Source: Albugo candida (Eukaryota > Oomycota > Peronosporomycetes > Albuginales > Albuginaceae). Taken from it: 64,000 bases of DNA. Both the position numbers and the translations under genes were made by a program. How positions within the stretch are numbered: the first letter of the stretch is position 1; every line of letters starts with the position of its first letter. Positions 10,800 through 23,299 of the stretch are shown here, piece after piece. The notes beneath the pieces were generated by a model, which was not told the DNA's origin, ran no database searches, and worked only from the letters and a program-made list of their open reading frames with translations. The stretch covers positions 1 through 64,000 of the forward strand of contig CAJNAR010000037.1 in NCBI GenBank assembly GCA_905220665.1, in the 5' to 3' direction.

Positions 10800-11340
10800 A
10801 GGACGATGAAATCGACATCATCGGGGGACTCAATATCTACATTGACGTTTATTCAATACTACTCGTGATTGGTCAAAGCATACTTTCTACGGACAAATTC
10901 GCAATTGTTAAATTATTTCATCGAATACAAAGCCATGATGGAATGTCAAAAAACACAAGAAGCAAGTGTATACGAACGGATTCTGGTATAGAGCATTTGA
11001 ATAGGCGCTTTAAGGAATATTGTCGACGAAGCGGGATCGTTCATCATACTACGGTCCCGTTCTCACCGCAACAGAGTAGTTTGGCGGAAGGGATAAATAT
11101 TGCACTCATGGAAAGAGCTCGTGCAATGATGAAGCAAAAGAATGCGACAAAAGGATTGGTGGGCGAAAGCTACCAATTTTTTTTGGATAGGGATGGTTCT
11201 ACTAACCTATCCGTCTTGTCTACAGGGTTACCAGTCTGTTGCACACTCATCTTTAGACGGGCCGTCAAAATCAGTTCATCGCTCTTGCAATTGGATCTTA
11301 AATTCGTGCCCTCCTCTTCGACCGCTTCGCGACTGTGAAC
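10800..11340 (+). pseudogene. Copia integrase core, DD35E triad kept
   Basis: This integrase would join element cDNA to the chromosome. In one frame the triad can be placed: Asp codon at 10844 (IYIDVYS), Asp at 10979 (CIRTDSGIEHL) and Glu at 11087 (SSLAEGINIALMERAR). The last two are separated by exactly 35 codons, the DD35E spacing. The HHTTVPFSPQQSSLAE stretch is typical of copia (TPYTPQQNGxAER). The conserved Arg after Glu is changed to Gly. The frame ends at about 11336, and the region after it (WWAKATNFF, 11155 on) continues in frame 3. The ORF opens at GTG 10865 only because no Met lies upstream. Confidence 0.88.
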
Positions 11341-14130
11341 TTCCTGTTATCAAAGCCCAAACAACTCTCGCAATTGCATCGGTATTGATGCCGAGAGTGC
11401 TTTGCTTAGGAGGTTCATCATCATTATTCGTGTTCGACTTACGATGGTGCGACAATTCCTCATTTACTTCACTCGAATGTCCACGTTTTTGTGCTCGTCA
11501 TACTACCTTCGTACTCCTTCTGCTTAATGGTTGCCTGGATGTCCATCTTCTTTGGTCATCAGCCGGAAACCAAAATTCGGATCTCTTACACGAGCTCACA
11601 TAGCCCCAGAAGTTCCTGTCCAGCATGAGTCAAAGTGAATTGGTGGAAAGGGATGTATATATCACAGTCTTTAGTGAGAATTTAACAGTTCCTATTCAGC
11701 TGAGGAATTTGATTTAGCACAGGCAGAGTGATCGAAATCGCAATATGAATACATAGTCATTTTATGAGGAATAAAATTATCGAATGTAGTGAGAAAATAG
11801 AATGAGCGCACAATCGCAAGGAAGAGGATGGAAGCGCACTTCAGACATTCTCAAGATGTACCTAACCGACATTGTTCTAAAAAATCAAAGCTGAGAGGAT
11901 GATACTGGCTACAAAATATTCGAATTCCACAATTTGATATAGGAAAAGGCTTTTACGTAAAGTTCCAAATATGTACCGGCTATTGTTCCGCTTGGAAGTA
12001 AAGGTAATGGTACTCATGTGCATGAAGTTTTTAACAAAGCAGCGGCCTCCAAACTCGCAAGAACCGAGCGCAGCGAATCTCTAGTGAAGTGAAAAAACAA
12101 TTCTGCAGCCACGGAGAAGCAGAGATCCCTCTCCTTTTCGGTAAGAATGGGCCCAGTGTATGTATGATGAGACTTTATATAGAGAGCCATCAGTGCGATC
12201 TCACATCATCAAAACTAGCCACATGTGACACAAATGTACATCATGAGGTGGTCTTCCGCTGCAAAGTTTCCATTTAGAACATCGATCAAGGACCAGCATG
12301 ATCGTCTCTTTTAAACGGCTAGTGGGACTTTTCAGATATGTGTTCATTATGCAACTGAAGCAAAATATGTTCTTGGAACATCATCCTTTCAGTGGCCAAA
12401 TACATCAAAATTGTCAGAGGAGAAAATCTCGGAAATGGCTGGTTGTTCGCCAACTGGAACTCGCTATCAGTAAAAGCGGTCGACGAACTAAAATACGGAA
12501 AAAGATTTGACAAAGCAACTTCTAACAAAAAAATGGCGATAAGCTGTTAGTCAAACTCTTCCACGTAAGACCCTGTTGCTAATTACGTAAGTAAGAAAAG
12601 AAATTTGAAGTGATTGCATTGGCACCAAAACCACATTTCATTAAGGAACGGCTAAAGCGATGTTGAGCAAAGTCTTTGATACATCGATACATTAATTCTA
12701 TAGGATAGAATCTCAATTCACCTTCTGCATTCCTTTTTTCCGTGTTCATACATATTGCCAAAGCTCGCAATCCACTGCAAGATACTAAGTTTGCTGCTGC
12801 CATCAGGCGTCTTTCTACCAGATATCCGTAGTACCCAACAACATCGATCTACCTTACATATCTTTTATCCGCGAAATTACACCGTACACTGAAGTATGTT
12901 CTCTTGTGAACTCAACATAAATATTGAAAAGGTCAACCAGGGAATAGAATCAGTAGCGTTAGCAGATCGTTGTTTTTGGACTAGCCATATCGTCGCACAA
13001 ACGCGATATCGCGCAATAGATGGTCGACAGAGTGTTTGCAGGGAGCTCAAATTTAAAACTGATTTCGTCTTATAGTTTGAGAACACAGGTGGAATTAAGG
13101 TTTCTTCTAGGTTGTCGATAGGGAATAGAGGCAAACTGTCGCAAATAACGGGTTAGTATACTCGTAGGTGCAAGGCTTGTTGAGTCAATAAAGTGGCGAT
13201 AGAGGAAGATTGCGTGCGCAATTAGAAATATGTGCATGAGTATGGCATGCAATTTTATCGAGCAACTGAAGCCCGAAGAGTAATTACTTAAATCAGGTTC
13301 ATATTGAAGCAAAGTCCTCCATTCTTTGCGGCATCCAACTGGTGGGATGCAGCTTCTCGTATACTGTCTGAGGGGGGGCTCCAGAACACGGACCAAAAGC
13401 TACATTTACAATAAAGACTTGATACAAATGAAATTGAAAAAAACGGATTACGATGGTATGTCCAAACCATAAATACTCTACATAAGAGGATGTACTAAAC
13501 GTAAGTACTTTCATTGTGATGAACAACGCGTACTATCATATTGCCTTACGCGATCAAGTCCCTAGCATTTGATTTTCATGACATGACAAAAATAATAGTG
13601 AGGCTTCGAATATGCTCAAGCTGACAATTTTTGTTCAGATTAAAGCACAAGAGACTATCATTGAGTGGCATACATTTCCTGACTATTTTGACTTGCAGAC
13701 TGTAAAAAGCCAGTATGAATGGGTTTTTTCATGGCATTTTAGAACTTGAATCGCACTCGAAGATGGTTTGTATATGGTGAAAAGGATGTTAGTGTCAATA
13801 TGATGTTGTCTGTAGTAGGTCATAGTAGGACGCCAAACGAGTCCGTATTGAATTGAAATCCTGCATTGATTGCTTAGTTCAGGATATGACTGAAATGTTT
13901 CAGGCCGAGATTACGTCCAAGTACTAAAAAATGACCCGCATCATCCCTGTAGTTCGTGGACAATGCTGTAACAAATCTTATGCTCTTGTTTTATTGAAGA
14001 TTTTAACTTGACGATTTTATGTAAGATCTATCTACATCGAAAGTAATGGCATAAGGCTGAATCATGGCTGAACATTTTAATGACTAATTGGAACATAGAC
14101 CACTCTGATGTGATGAGCTGCGTGATTTAC
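11340..14130. other. No supported gene; possible copia pol debris
   Basis: Isolated words on the plus strand (ATEAKYV near 12350; KLKKTDYDG near 13430) resemble copia RNase H and RT phrases, but they stand alone among stops and are in the wrong order for one element. Minus-strand ORFs of 60-108 codons show no motif. I call no gene here. Confidence 0.5.
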
Positions 14131-14134
14131 AGAA

Positions 14135-15168
14135 CTATAAGTCTTTTACAGAGAATCTTTCGTCCATGTACCTGCTACGTTTAGTATATTGACAAATGAT
14201 TGTGATGTTGACAAATTTGCCACTCCTGTCATGCATTGATCTAGGTGATACGTTCCGTGCGGTATTCAAGTCATCCCAAATTGTGATTCGGTCAAATACG
14301 ATCCTTAATTTGACCGATGGAACAAATTTCAATCCCGTTTTTCCAATACAATTCGAACGTCTGTGAGTACCCCACGTCATCGCATTTTGTGTAATACGAC
14401 ACACGATACATTTTGTTAGTTTTGAGGAATGGAAGAATCACGTCCTCAAATTTGTTCTGAAAGTTGGACGATACGTTACGGATTATCACTTTCATTTCCG
14501 TATCGCTTGTTCCTATATCTTGGCGCAAGACTAGCTCCAAAATACGCCGAGAGCCCGCATGCGACTAGTACGGAATCGACTAGAAGAACATATCGGCTTC
14601 TTCACGCAGATCTGAGGTTTCTTGTAGAATAACCCTAGTGAACGGCATCCAATCTTGTATGATCTGACCACCAGGAGCATCGCCTCCTCCAGGGAATACT
14701 CAAGTACGACTGGAAATACCATTCGCTGAGGGGATGAGGAATTTCCAGTGGCTTTATGGTCGAATCTGCACCCATTTTGAGGGGTTCCGTTGTCTTCTCA
14801 TTCTTCTTAATTGAGGTAATTTCTTTAGACTTGAGTATTGCAATTTCCACTTGCTTTTGCTGAAGTGTTTGCATGAAAGTTTCTTGCTGTTCTGATTGTG
14901 GGACTTGCAAAAACGCAATCCGATTCTTCTGAACCTGACTTGATCCGATTTCAGGTATAATTGCACCATGATCCAAACTAGACAAAATATAGGCATACTC
15001 CGATCTGATACTTGCCAATTCCGAGTCCTTTCGATTCGCTTTTTCACTATCCTCAGGACCATTCGATATGAGTGATTCTTTCTCATTTTTATCCATAGCG
15101 TGACTACTATCATAGGGTATGTCCTTAGCGTTACTTTCATTCGTTCCTTTATTGTTATTTCGAGCCAT
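14135..15168 (-). pseudogene. Hydrophilic gag-like or unknown ORF, frameshifted
   Basis: The first ORF (177 codons, ATG at 15168, ends 14635) is rich in Lys, Glu, Ser and Asn, with a Gln-rich stretch (SEQQETFMQTLQQKQVE) that could form a coiled coil. After a frame change, 14540-14292 reads as an 82-codon ORF with several aromatic residues (KMYRVSYYTKC). The charged head followed by a compact part resembles retroelement gag, but there is no zinc knuckle or pol downstream. A degraded host gene is an equal possibility. Function unknown. Confidence 0.4.
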
Positions 15169-15169
15169 T

Positions 15170-17790
15170 ATTCTGCTTAAACGCCGTTCGAGCTATTTTA
15201 TGCGTGTGTTCTAACGCGATTACTAATTCGCGTAATGCGTGACATTATTCTATATTGAAAGCAATTTCTTGCTGTAATAAGCGATTTGTTTTTGACACGC
15301 TTCAATGTTCGCATTCTCCGTACACAATAATTCATTTCACGAAAAAAGCGTAAGACTTCTTTTTTTCCACCGTAATATCTCCTTCTTAGCATGCGCGTAT
15401 TCGCTTCGTAAATTTTGAGCTGACTTAGTTAAGCGTCTACATGCACTTGTGTCACGCGTAATTGCTCTTGCATGCTCTAACGCTCAATGTATGGAGACTC
15501 GTCATTGTTCGAATACGAGAACGGATCGGATACGTCCCTACTTTTTCGAACGGGTTCCTTAATGCTATCTCACTCCATCCTTGCGAAAGTGTACACAATA
15601 AACGCGTTCCGAAAATGACAGCAAAGTAATGAATGGGGTGTGGCACAACGACTCAAACAGCGCATAAGAAATCTCAGAGGTCCATTGTCGGAAGAGTCTA
15701 AAGCATATTTCTTGCTCTCTCACTCACCCACTTGAACTACAATCCTTTTCCATTAACGTCAGTGAGAAGAAAGTTATAGACACTAACTTCTGGTGAGTTC
15801 GCGCGTCAGTATTCTGAACGATAAATGGCTTGGATTTGACAAGCTCTCATTTCGATCGAAAACACTGACGTTAGCCGAAAAATCGTAACATTAAACTGGA
15901 GTCGATGAACCACGCAATATGACATAAGGAAAACAATCATGCTGCAGTATTAAAGAGAGACGTAATCGCATACTGATGAAATTTATATAAATGGTGCAGC
16001 AAAAAGGGGACAATTCGTAAAAGCCCTCCACTTTGACACATTCGAGCGATACTTTTGTAAATCAAGCTGAATCCAGTTCCTCGTATATGATGTGATCCAT
16101 GGGCAATCGACGACTTGTAGCAGAAAATCCAGAAAAAAAGTCATAATGATATTCTCTGAATATTTCTCCAACCATCTTGAGTGCTTAGTCTCTTTACCCT
16201 TATCAGAACAAAATCGTCTTTTACCACATTTAATATTCCTATCTCATGATGAAAGTATTCGATACCATAAGCATCGACCAACTGTCCTCATACTAGAAGA
16301 TCCATTCTGAATCAATGACACATATACATTAATCGAGCACGAGAGTTTCTCAACAGTCCATTATATACTATTGGGCCCATCGACTTCGTTGAACATCGAT
16401 AAATGCACCATTTCTGAAAGGTGATGATTTTTCCGTCTAACAGGTTTACTATGCTCTTACGACACCCGTGATGAAAAGGAACCAATTTGGAAAGGTACTA
16501 AGACTCCCTTGTCTTGAGATAATCTGCGGCATTCTCTTCCTAGAAGTCAGAAGATTCATGACAAATCTACTGTGAGTCGGCTATGTGCACTTCAACAGCC
16601 TGATCTCTCGTTTCGCCGGTCTTTCTGAAACTATTTAATATCCTGGCTCTATATTCTTTGATTTTTTACAAAGCACAAATCGGAGGGATGCGCGCTTGAT
16701 GAATGACGCATTTGCGTTTTCTCCTGTCGCCAATTCAGTGGCCCTTTTCAATCTCATATTGAGGTTATAGAATTTGGCATATCGTTTTTCTTGTACACAT
16801 ACTTGTATCTTACTAGAGGGTGCGACCGATCTCTTACACCTTGAAGACGTACTGGTGCAGTTAGTTGACAAGCCAACTTCTGGTTGCACGCTGGTCCCTC
16901 ACTTAGCTACGCTCACTCTTGTACTCTTATCCTACTTGACTCTGATGAATTTGGTACCGGTAACGTACCTTGTTAGAGTCCGATTACGTCTTTAACGTAT
17001 CAGGTTAGTATTTTGGACCGATCTTTCGAGATATCGGATTAGCGTCTGTTTTCAAGATATTCGGAGGGGAAATTTTAAATACCATAATATACGTAATTTT
17101 TATTAAGGAAACCAGGGCAACCAAGCTATCGACGAAGTTCTCGTCTGGATTGCTTCACGGAGGATTTGTGCGAGACAAATCACGAGGAAAACACAACAGA
17201 CTCTGCTTATATGTGACATAGTCATTGTATACAGGTGCCGTTGAGCATTTAATGATGTGAATATACTCTCCGTATTCATGGAGGATGTAATGCACCCATA
17301 CCTACTCGTATGGTACTTATCAAGTATATGTGGGACTGTTTTAGATTTGCACTATAACTGGAATCTAACAATCTTTCATCGATGCAGTCAAAATGTTTTC
17401 TTATCCAGAATTCAAGATTGTAAGACATGGTCTTTATTGTTGTATTCTATTCTTTCAATTACGAGTTCCTTCTATATGCATCGAATTCTGTCCACGCGCG
17501 GATCCCAATGGGGCGTTTCATAAAATGCTTTTCATCAGATGTAAGACTTGTGCAGAGATCGTTCAAACACACGTTTAGAATATGAGAGGAGTCTTGACGC
17601 ATCCGTATATATCCAGATAAGCCATTGCTGGAAGTGTAAACGAAGAATACTCCGGTGTGTTTAATGAGGCAGGTTAAACATCTGAATTCTTGCAACGGTT
17701 TACTTTCAAACTCCACAAGTGGGATATTGTCATAGCTTGTCTTTAATTAGTGCTCGATTCTGAATGAGATTGAAAGAAGCGATTCCGATC
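15170..17790. other. No recognisable gene
   Basis: Short ORFs only, on both strands, without motifs or paralogues that I could find in this window. Confidence 0.55.
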
Positions 17791-17799
17791 AGTTGATAA

Positions 17800-19310
17800 T
17801 GTTTATGCATATACATCCTGGTGAAGATTGTTTAGAGGCCAAATACCTATTGGAATATGATATTTTGTAATTTTCTGGATGATATATAACGATCCAGATT
17901 TCATAACCAGAATGGGTGCTGCAAAAGACGTGTAGTGTCGGTGATCAGAGCAGAAGACGTCAGCAATCAACTTAATTCGATGACACCTTAACATCGCGTT
18001 ACACTTTTTTACTCTGTCAAATAGTTCCGTGTATATCTTGCTTCCGGACCCAACCAGAATCGAAGTAGAAAGAATGCCTGGTGACATAGTAGATTTTTTG
18101 GAGTGTAGCGAGAGCATCAGCCATATAGTTTTTGCAACTTTATTTAGCTGAGGTTGCATAACGGGATACAATACATGTACTTTCTAGTTCATCTGTGCAC
18201 TGAGACCTGTAATAGGCTTCCTTTTTTTCTGGGTTGCCTCTTCCGTGATGACCGACGAAGTCTTGGTTCAAGCCTTCCCATGACCCTGCAGGGTTTGATG
18301 CACAAAGAATTGTGGTTGGTATTAGTCAGAACTGTCGTTAGTGAGAGAGAGAGATTGATGACTAAACGAGCCACCTTGTTGGCGTTTCCCAGCTCGCTTT
18401 TACACATACCAGCGCAGGTATTGCCAACTTTTGATCGTCATGCAGTGTATATTTTCAGGTCTAGTATTTCTAGTGTATCTTCCAGCTTTAAAACGGTGGC
18501 AGCACTCGTAGCGATTCTGTGTAGAATTCACATAATTTTATAGCAACCTGGCCAAGTACGACTTGTATTTTGTCAGCGGCAATCCCTTTTCCATATACCA
18601 GTTTTAAGTTTTGATATGCATGGTACGCCTTCTTCAATGCTCCACCGTGGAGAGGTAATAAATTGTCCATTTTCTGCCAGCCAATCAGATCGGAAGCGGT
18701 GATACCAGTACAAAATGTGTCTTTGCAATTCTCAATTATTAATTTTAATTAATGAACGCTAGGGAATACGCATAGCTCGGCTGAAGCTCTTTTAGAGGTG
18801 TAAAATAGATATGCCCGAATAGCAAGCCATTTTCTGTGTAACGCCAAGCAGTCGCGACACACAGCCTCTTGCTTTCTTTTGGTACTCAATTTCATATGTT
18901 GGCATAACATACATTCTGTCAATATCATTTTGAGGGTGACCAATTGCTTGCACACCCATCTTCCGAATTGGTGGGAGATCGTCGTGATCGTGCGAACCCG
19001 TCTTGTATTACACTGGAATAGAAAAGATTCGAGCATGTTCGAGGAACCAATAGCGTAGTACAGTCTATGGAACTCATTTGATTGTAATACATATAAGTTC
19101 ATCACATCCCTCACTAGGCATTCATGACAGGTTGAAGACTGAACATCTGAAGAAACAGTCACAGAAAATACCCCTAAAAGCGTCGATACGTAAGTATCTG
19201 TGGATGTATTACACAACGGCAGCAACGCAACACCGATCCGTGTGTGCAACTTCATGCTCAGCGAATCGTTTTCTTTGTTGGATGGCACCTTGAAAATCAA
19301 AAAGATCAAT
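17800..19310 (-). pseudogene. Decayed paralogue of the PDZ-type gene at 58454-60024
   Basis: The minus strand follows the 58454 gene along its length. ORF 19309-18749 ends with QEAVCRDCLALHRKWLAIRA then SAELCVFPSVH, against QEAVWECLAMHRESLAIRT and SAELCVFRSIH in the other copy. It continues past a stop with a DTFC segment (against GTFC) and a KKAYHAYQNLK segment (18670-18600). At the far end (18171-17803) the reading SLYIIQKITKYHIPIGIWPL lines up with VAIYKFTNGRIPAGLSHP. Stops and frameshifts are scattered through it. The PDZ-like part near 18400 is barely readable. It is a dead copy of the same gene family, in opposite orientation. Confidence 0.75.
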
Positions 19311-20740
19311 ATCGAGGGAAGAAAACAAAGAATCTTTTATTGATAAGAATCATCTGGTTTGACCGCGTGGTATAGGTTTTACAGCTTAAAACATAATAAA
19401 GATCACAAGGTGGGAAAAGTACTTAAAGGATTCAAACATGCTTGTGCTCATGACATACTGAAGGATGCATTGCAACACAATCAGAGTTTCATTCGGTGAA
19501 CTTCATCATACTGTAAAGTTCATGAAATACTGTAAGAGGAAGCTCATGCTGACAAAATGAATTCAAGCAGAGCATTGAAGGATGCTGGTCACTCGGCACG
19601 ACCCATCTTGAGTAATGGAAACAGCTACAAAGAACTCAAATCGATCTTAATAAGAAAAGGATCAGCGAACTGATTCAGCTTTACAAGCTTCATATAATTA
19701 TTGACAAGATGTATCCTTCGGCCTTACATATATTTCAATGATCCAAACGTAACACCTGCAGAAATACTGAGTTGTTGATTTGAACTAGTCAAGTATCGAA
19801 ACATAGACCCAAAAATTATATCAAATGTAAAATTGTACAGTCTTTCACTCGCGTGACAAAATATTTTTGTGTGTTTCGAAATGTTTGCTACAAGTCCATT
19901 CTTGCATCAGCTCGAAACATAGCTCGCGTATAGATCAAGTAGACTTATTCGCCTCTATCTTCTTGCTTTATTTTGCTCGAGTTCCATTGTCGAATCCAAT
20001 TTTCTCTCTGATTTAATGTAAATGTCTTGTTTCGTTCATTCCCGAATGCTCGCAGCATGTTTAATTTGCTGCCAGCTGTCATCATGACGTAGACTTCTGC
20101 AATTACTTTCCCCACAAACTCGGAGAATATTCGACGTTGTAGGAACCAACATATCCAGCACAAATGGACTCAGTATTGCATGCGACGAGTGCTTATGGTA
20201 GAGCACAATTCCAAGGGAAACGTTTTTTTCGATTGACTTGGATCGACATTAAAAAAGTTCCCAGCATCGGGGAGGCCTGTAAAGAGTATATGCTATAGAT
20301 AATAGTGATTCGAGCAGGCTACTTGCTTAAGATATTTGAAGCTAATCTTCTCACTACGGAACCGAGCAGTAAAAGGGATCAATGCCTCGTCACAGGTGAA
20401 ACAGTAAACCTTCTCAGCCAAAATTGTTGGTTACTAAAAAAGCTGAGTGGAAGTACTCGAGAAACGGTTTGCCGGATATTAATACCTATCGTCCTCAACA
20501 ACTCGGCAACCTCTACTTAGACCTATATTTCGGTCAGTTGGTAGCCGTATTCTCATTCAAAAACAAGCTGTATCTTTTTCAAATAGTCATCTTTTCGTAT
20601 GATCATATGCATATCGCATTTCCGTCATGGGCATATATCGCCATTACACAAGCATTCCCAAATAGCTATCAAAATTCCCAATCTTATCACCCCAAGGTTA
20701 CATATGTCATGCGATCGAAGCACTGAAGCTTCCCACGTGT
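19310..20740. other. No recognisable gene
   Basis: Only short ORFs. One minus-strand ORF (20163-19945) and two overlapping plus ORFs (20305-20726) show no motif. Confidence 0.5.
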
Positions 20741-20956
20741 TCATTTCACTCTGGAAAGGTTCAAGAACAATACCAACTCGCATTTATCAGTTATTTTGTG
20801 AGGAATTCTGATGACATACTGTGCTATTTCGTAGTGCAACAAAGTAAGAATAATGGTTGGATCATCGGTGCTGCATTTTCCAAGACTTACAATACCGAAG
20901 TCTCGATATCTCAAAGGGGTCCTTGATTGCATTCTCTTCAGCAAATGACAGTCCAT
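20741..20956 (-). CDS. Short unknown ORF (71 aa), possible exon remnant
   Basis: ATG at 20956 opens 71 codons of fairly even composition, for example PLRYRDFGIVSLGKC and HYEIAQYVIRIPHK, which look more protein-like than neighbouring ORFs. A strong splice-donor-like GTAAGT lies inside it (coding GIVSL), so the real product may end there. No family is recognised and no partner exon was found. It may be chance. Confidence 0.25.
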   Translation of the reverse strand: MDCHLLKRMQSRTPLRYRDFGIVSLGKCSTDDPTIILTLLHYEIAQYVIRIPHKITDKCELVLFLNLSRVK

Positions 20957-22813
20957 CCGATTATTCTTGCTATATAGTCATTAATATCCAATTTTTCTTC
21001 TTCGTCGTCGCGTTCCAGCTCCGTTAGCACTGTCTCAAATTACAACAGTGTCGCATTGACTATCGAATGCTGCTCTATTTTATTGCTCCTGCACACTTTA
21101 ATGGCTTGTGTGTGTAAAATAATTGAAAAAAAAGAGCAATGCAAAAAGCATGCGTACCAAGCAGAACCACACTTACGGATAATAATCTCTGACCGGATCC
21201 AAGCTCGAATCGCTCTTTCTATTTACGTCGTTTCGATGGTACGGCTTTTTTGAGTCATAAAGGCAAAGTATAGCCATACGCTTTACTGCAAATATATTGT
21301 TGTGGCACTCATGCACGAGACGCCAGTTAGAAAATGGAGCATATTCGGACCACACCTATTGCCACTGATAATGATGCTTACTTATTATTGATCCATTGAC
21401 GTATGGGCTCAGAAAAATGTAGCAACGTTTTCTGAAGTTTGGATTGCGTTCTCGTACAGCAATTGAAACTGAGCTGTTTCTAGTGTTTTATCTACCCATA
21501 AGCTGAACCTTAAGCGTACGCTTGTGAACCAAGAAATCGCAGCACCTGTATTTTCTAGCTAAGAAAAGTCGAGAAAATCTGGTGGCTTTTATATATTCAC
21601 GGAATTCTAAAGCATTTTGGTTTGTGCCAATTTTTACAGTCTGACATTTCAGTCGAATAAGCGTTATCGAATTCTATGGAAGTTGATTGTATGCAAAGCT
21701 TCCAATCGTCAGAATTGAACCAGAGGAGACAAACATATAACAAATGCTTCGATAGTGTTAAGATGCGGCTTAACGTTTGCGAAAGGTTAATGCAGTGCAT
21801 TGCTCGAATTTGGTCTAGAACCCCGCATGCTGCGTTAGCAGTTGTTCACGTTTCTAGACGAATGTTCAAAACGTGCATGATCTGATAGGAAAGAATGTTG
21901 GGCGTATCAGGCAAAAAATTGCGTTGAAGAGCTCGTTTTGGTGATAGCACTCGTCGAATGAAAGCAATCCGTTGCCGGCAAATCACATACTGACTCCAAG
22001 AAGCCGAAACGCATATGGTCGATCTCCACCGATTCAATGAGTCTTGGGGTTAATAGATACAAAAGAAAGATAATAGCCAGCGAAGGGAAGTCAATATCGA
22101 GATACTTTTCGTATTTCTCGTTTAGCTTGTACATCACTCGTATGACTTTAATTTGGAGAAGTATTGTTTACTACACGGTATTACTGACACATCGCATCCA
22201 GCTTGGTCAAATGCTGCAAACCGTAAGTACTGATCGAGTCTCAACCAAATACGCAGTTTCTTCAGTCTTATCTCGCAGTTTGAAAAAGTACAATCTAGTG
22301 AAAGCCCTCCTATACGTTCAGACATTCAGTGTCTGCAAGTTTTGCAAGTTTTGCAACAGATTCTCTCGTGAGTATCTCGTGCAGCGTCCAATGAACCGTA
22401 GTGCTGGCCGTGATGGTATGCTTCATCGTAAGAATCAACAAGCTGTCAATGATATGATTAAAGAATCGAGAGAAGTCGAGCTGTCCCGAACGTGTGTCAC
22501 CAGGATGCTCGTATGGAATGTCCAGAAAGTCTTGTCGCTTCATATTATCATTTAATTGCATTCAGCAATCGACAGCTGATACGTCGGTTTGCCAGTTGGG
22601 TAGCGACACAAGTACTCTCATGTGCTTTTTTTGGTAAAAAAAGCAGTTGGAGAACGTCTTCATATCCAGCGCGTGTAAAGCCGTAGCTGCATATATATGC
22701 AATAGCATTGTCAGGCTTACAAAGCCTCCGATCAATGAGAAAAACTGACTCCAAAACTGTCGATCTAAACATATGCTGATAAACGTTACGTTGGCAGTTG
22801 TTTTGCTCTCTAG

Positions 22814-22865
22814 TCACATTGTCAACACTATACCTCTCAACTTCCAAGCTTTTGTGAAAAGCTTG
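22814..22865. repeat. Direct repeat copy 1, with 8-bp hairpin
   Basis: The block TCACATTGTCAACAC through CTTCCAAGCTTTTGTGAAAAGCTT recurs at 23042-23094 with few differences. Inside, AAGCTTTT and AAAAGCTT form a perfect 8-bp inverted repeat with a 3-base loop (22846-22864). Confidence 0.85.
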
Positions 22866-23041
22866 CTTGAGAAGTTGTCGACTGTATTAACAACATGAAG
22901 CATAAGGGGCATTTTCAGAAAGGGTGACCTCACTATTGCTCGGCTTCATAGCCCATATATATTCACGTAGTGAAGTTGAGATAAATGTCTTTTTATGTAA
23001 CATTGCCTACCATAGAGTGTTTATTCTATCGCTTGTGTGGA

Positions 23042-23094
23042 TCACATTGTCAACACACTATGCCTTTCAACTTCCAAGCTTTTGTGAAAAGCTT
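23042..23094. repeat. Direct repeat copy 2, with the same hairpin
   Basis: Same orientation as 22814-22865, 228 bases away, with a 2-base insertion (CACACTATG for CACTATA). The hairpin AAGCTTTT-GTG-AAAAGCTT is unchanged. The unit may be a footprint of a small mobile element or a tandem duplication of the 228-bp stretch. Confidence 0.85.
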
Positions 23095-23299
23095 TCATTC
23101 AGAGAGAACGACCGCCTTTCCTGTCGTCATAAATAGTAGGAGCAGCGAGTAGATCGGGCAAATAGCGACTCTCTCTTGCCGCATACGTGACGCGAAATCT
23201 TCATTTTACACCAAAGCTCATCATTGATGCTTCATGGACATTTTGCAAGCACGGTTTTGCCATCGCGTTCATAGTCAGCTATTCGTGCATTCATTTGAC

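Larger units (their letters stand above)
9752..11340 (+). mobile_element. Decayed Ty1/copia element (gag end to integrase)
   Basis: Four plus-strand pieces follow in copia order. They are a gag tail (9752-9946), a protease-side region (10150-10560), a GAG-pre-integrase motif (10572-10650) and an integrase core (10800-11180). Frames shift between them and no RT or RNase H could be followed beyond 11340, although isolated words such as ATEAKYV near 12350 hint at more. No LTRs were found. It is a different, more decayed family or copy than the element at 43079. Confidence 0.8.

Noticed and set aside
13340..13560. Copia RT of the second element
   Set aside because: Isolated phrases only; no catalytic YVDD box or flanking blocks in any frame.
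22037..22555. 172-codon plus ORF as a gene
   Set aside because: No motif, and the minus strand here is equally open and reads more like protein.
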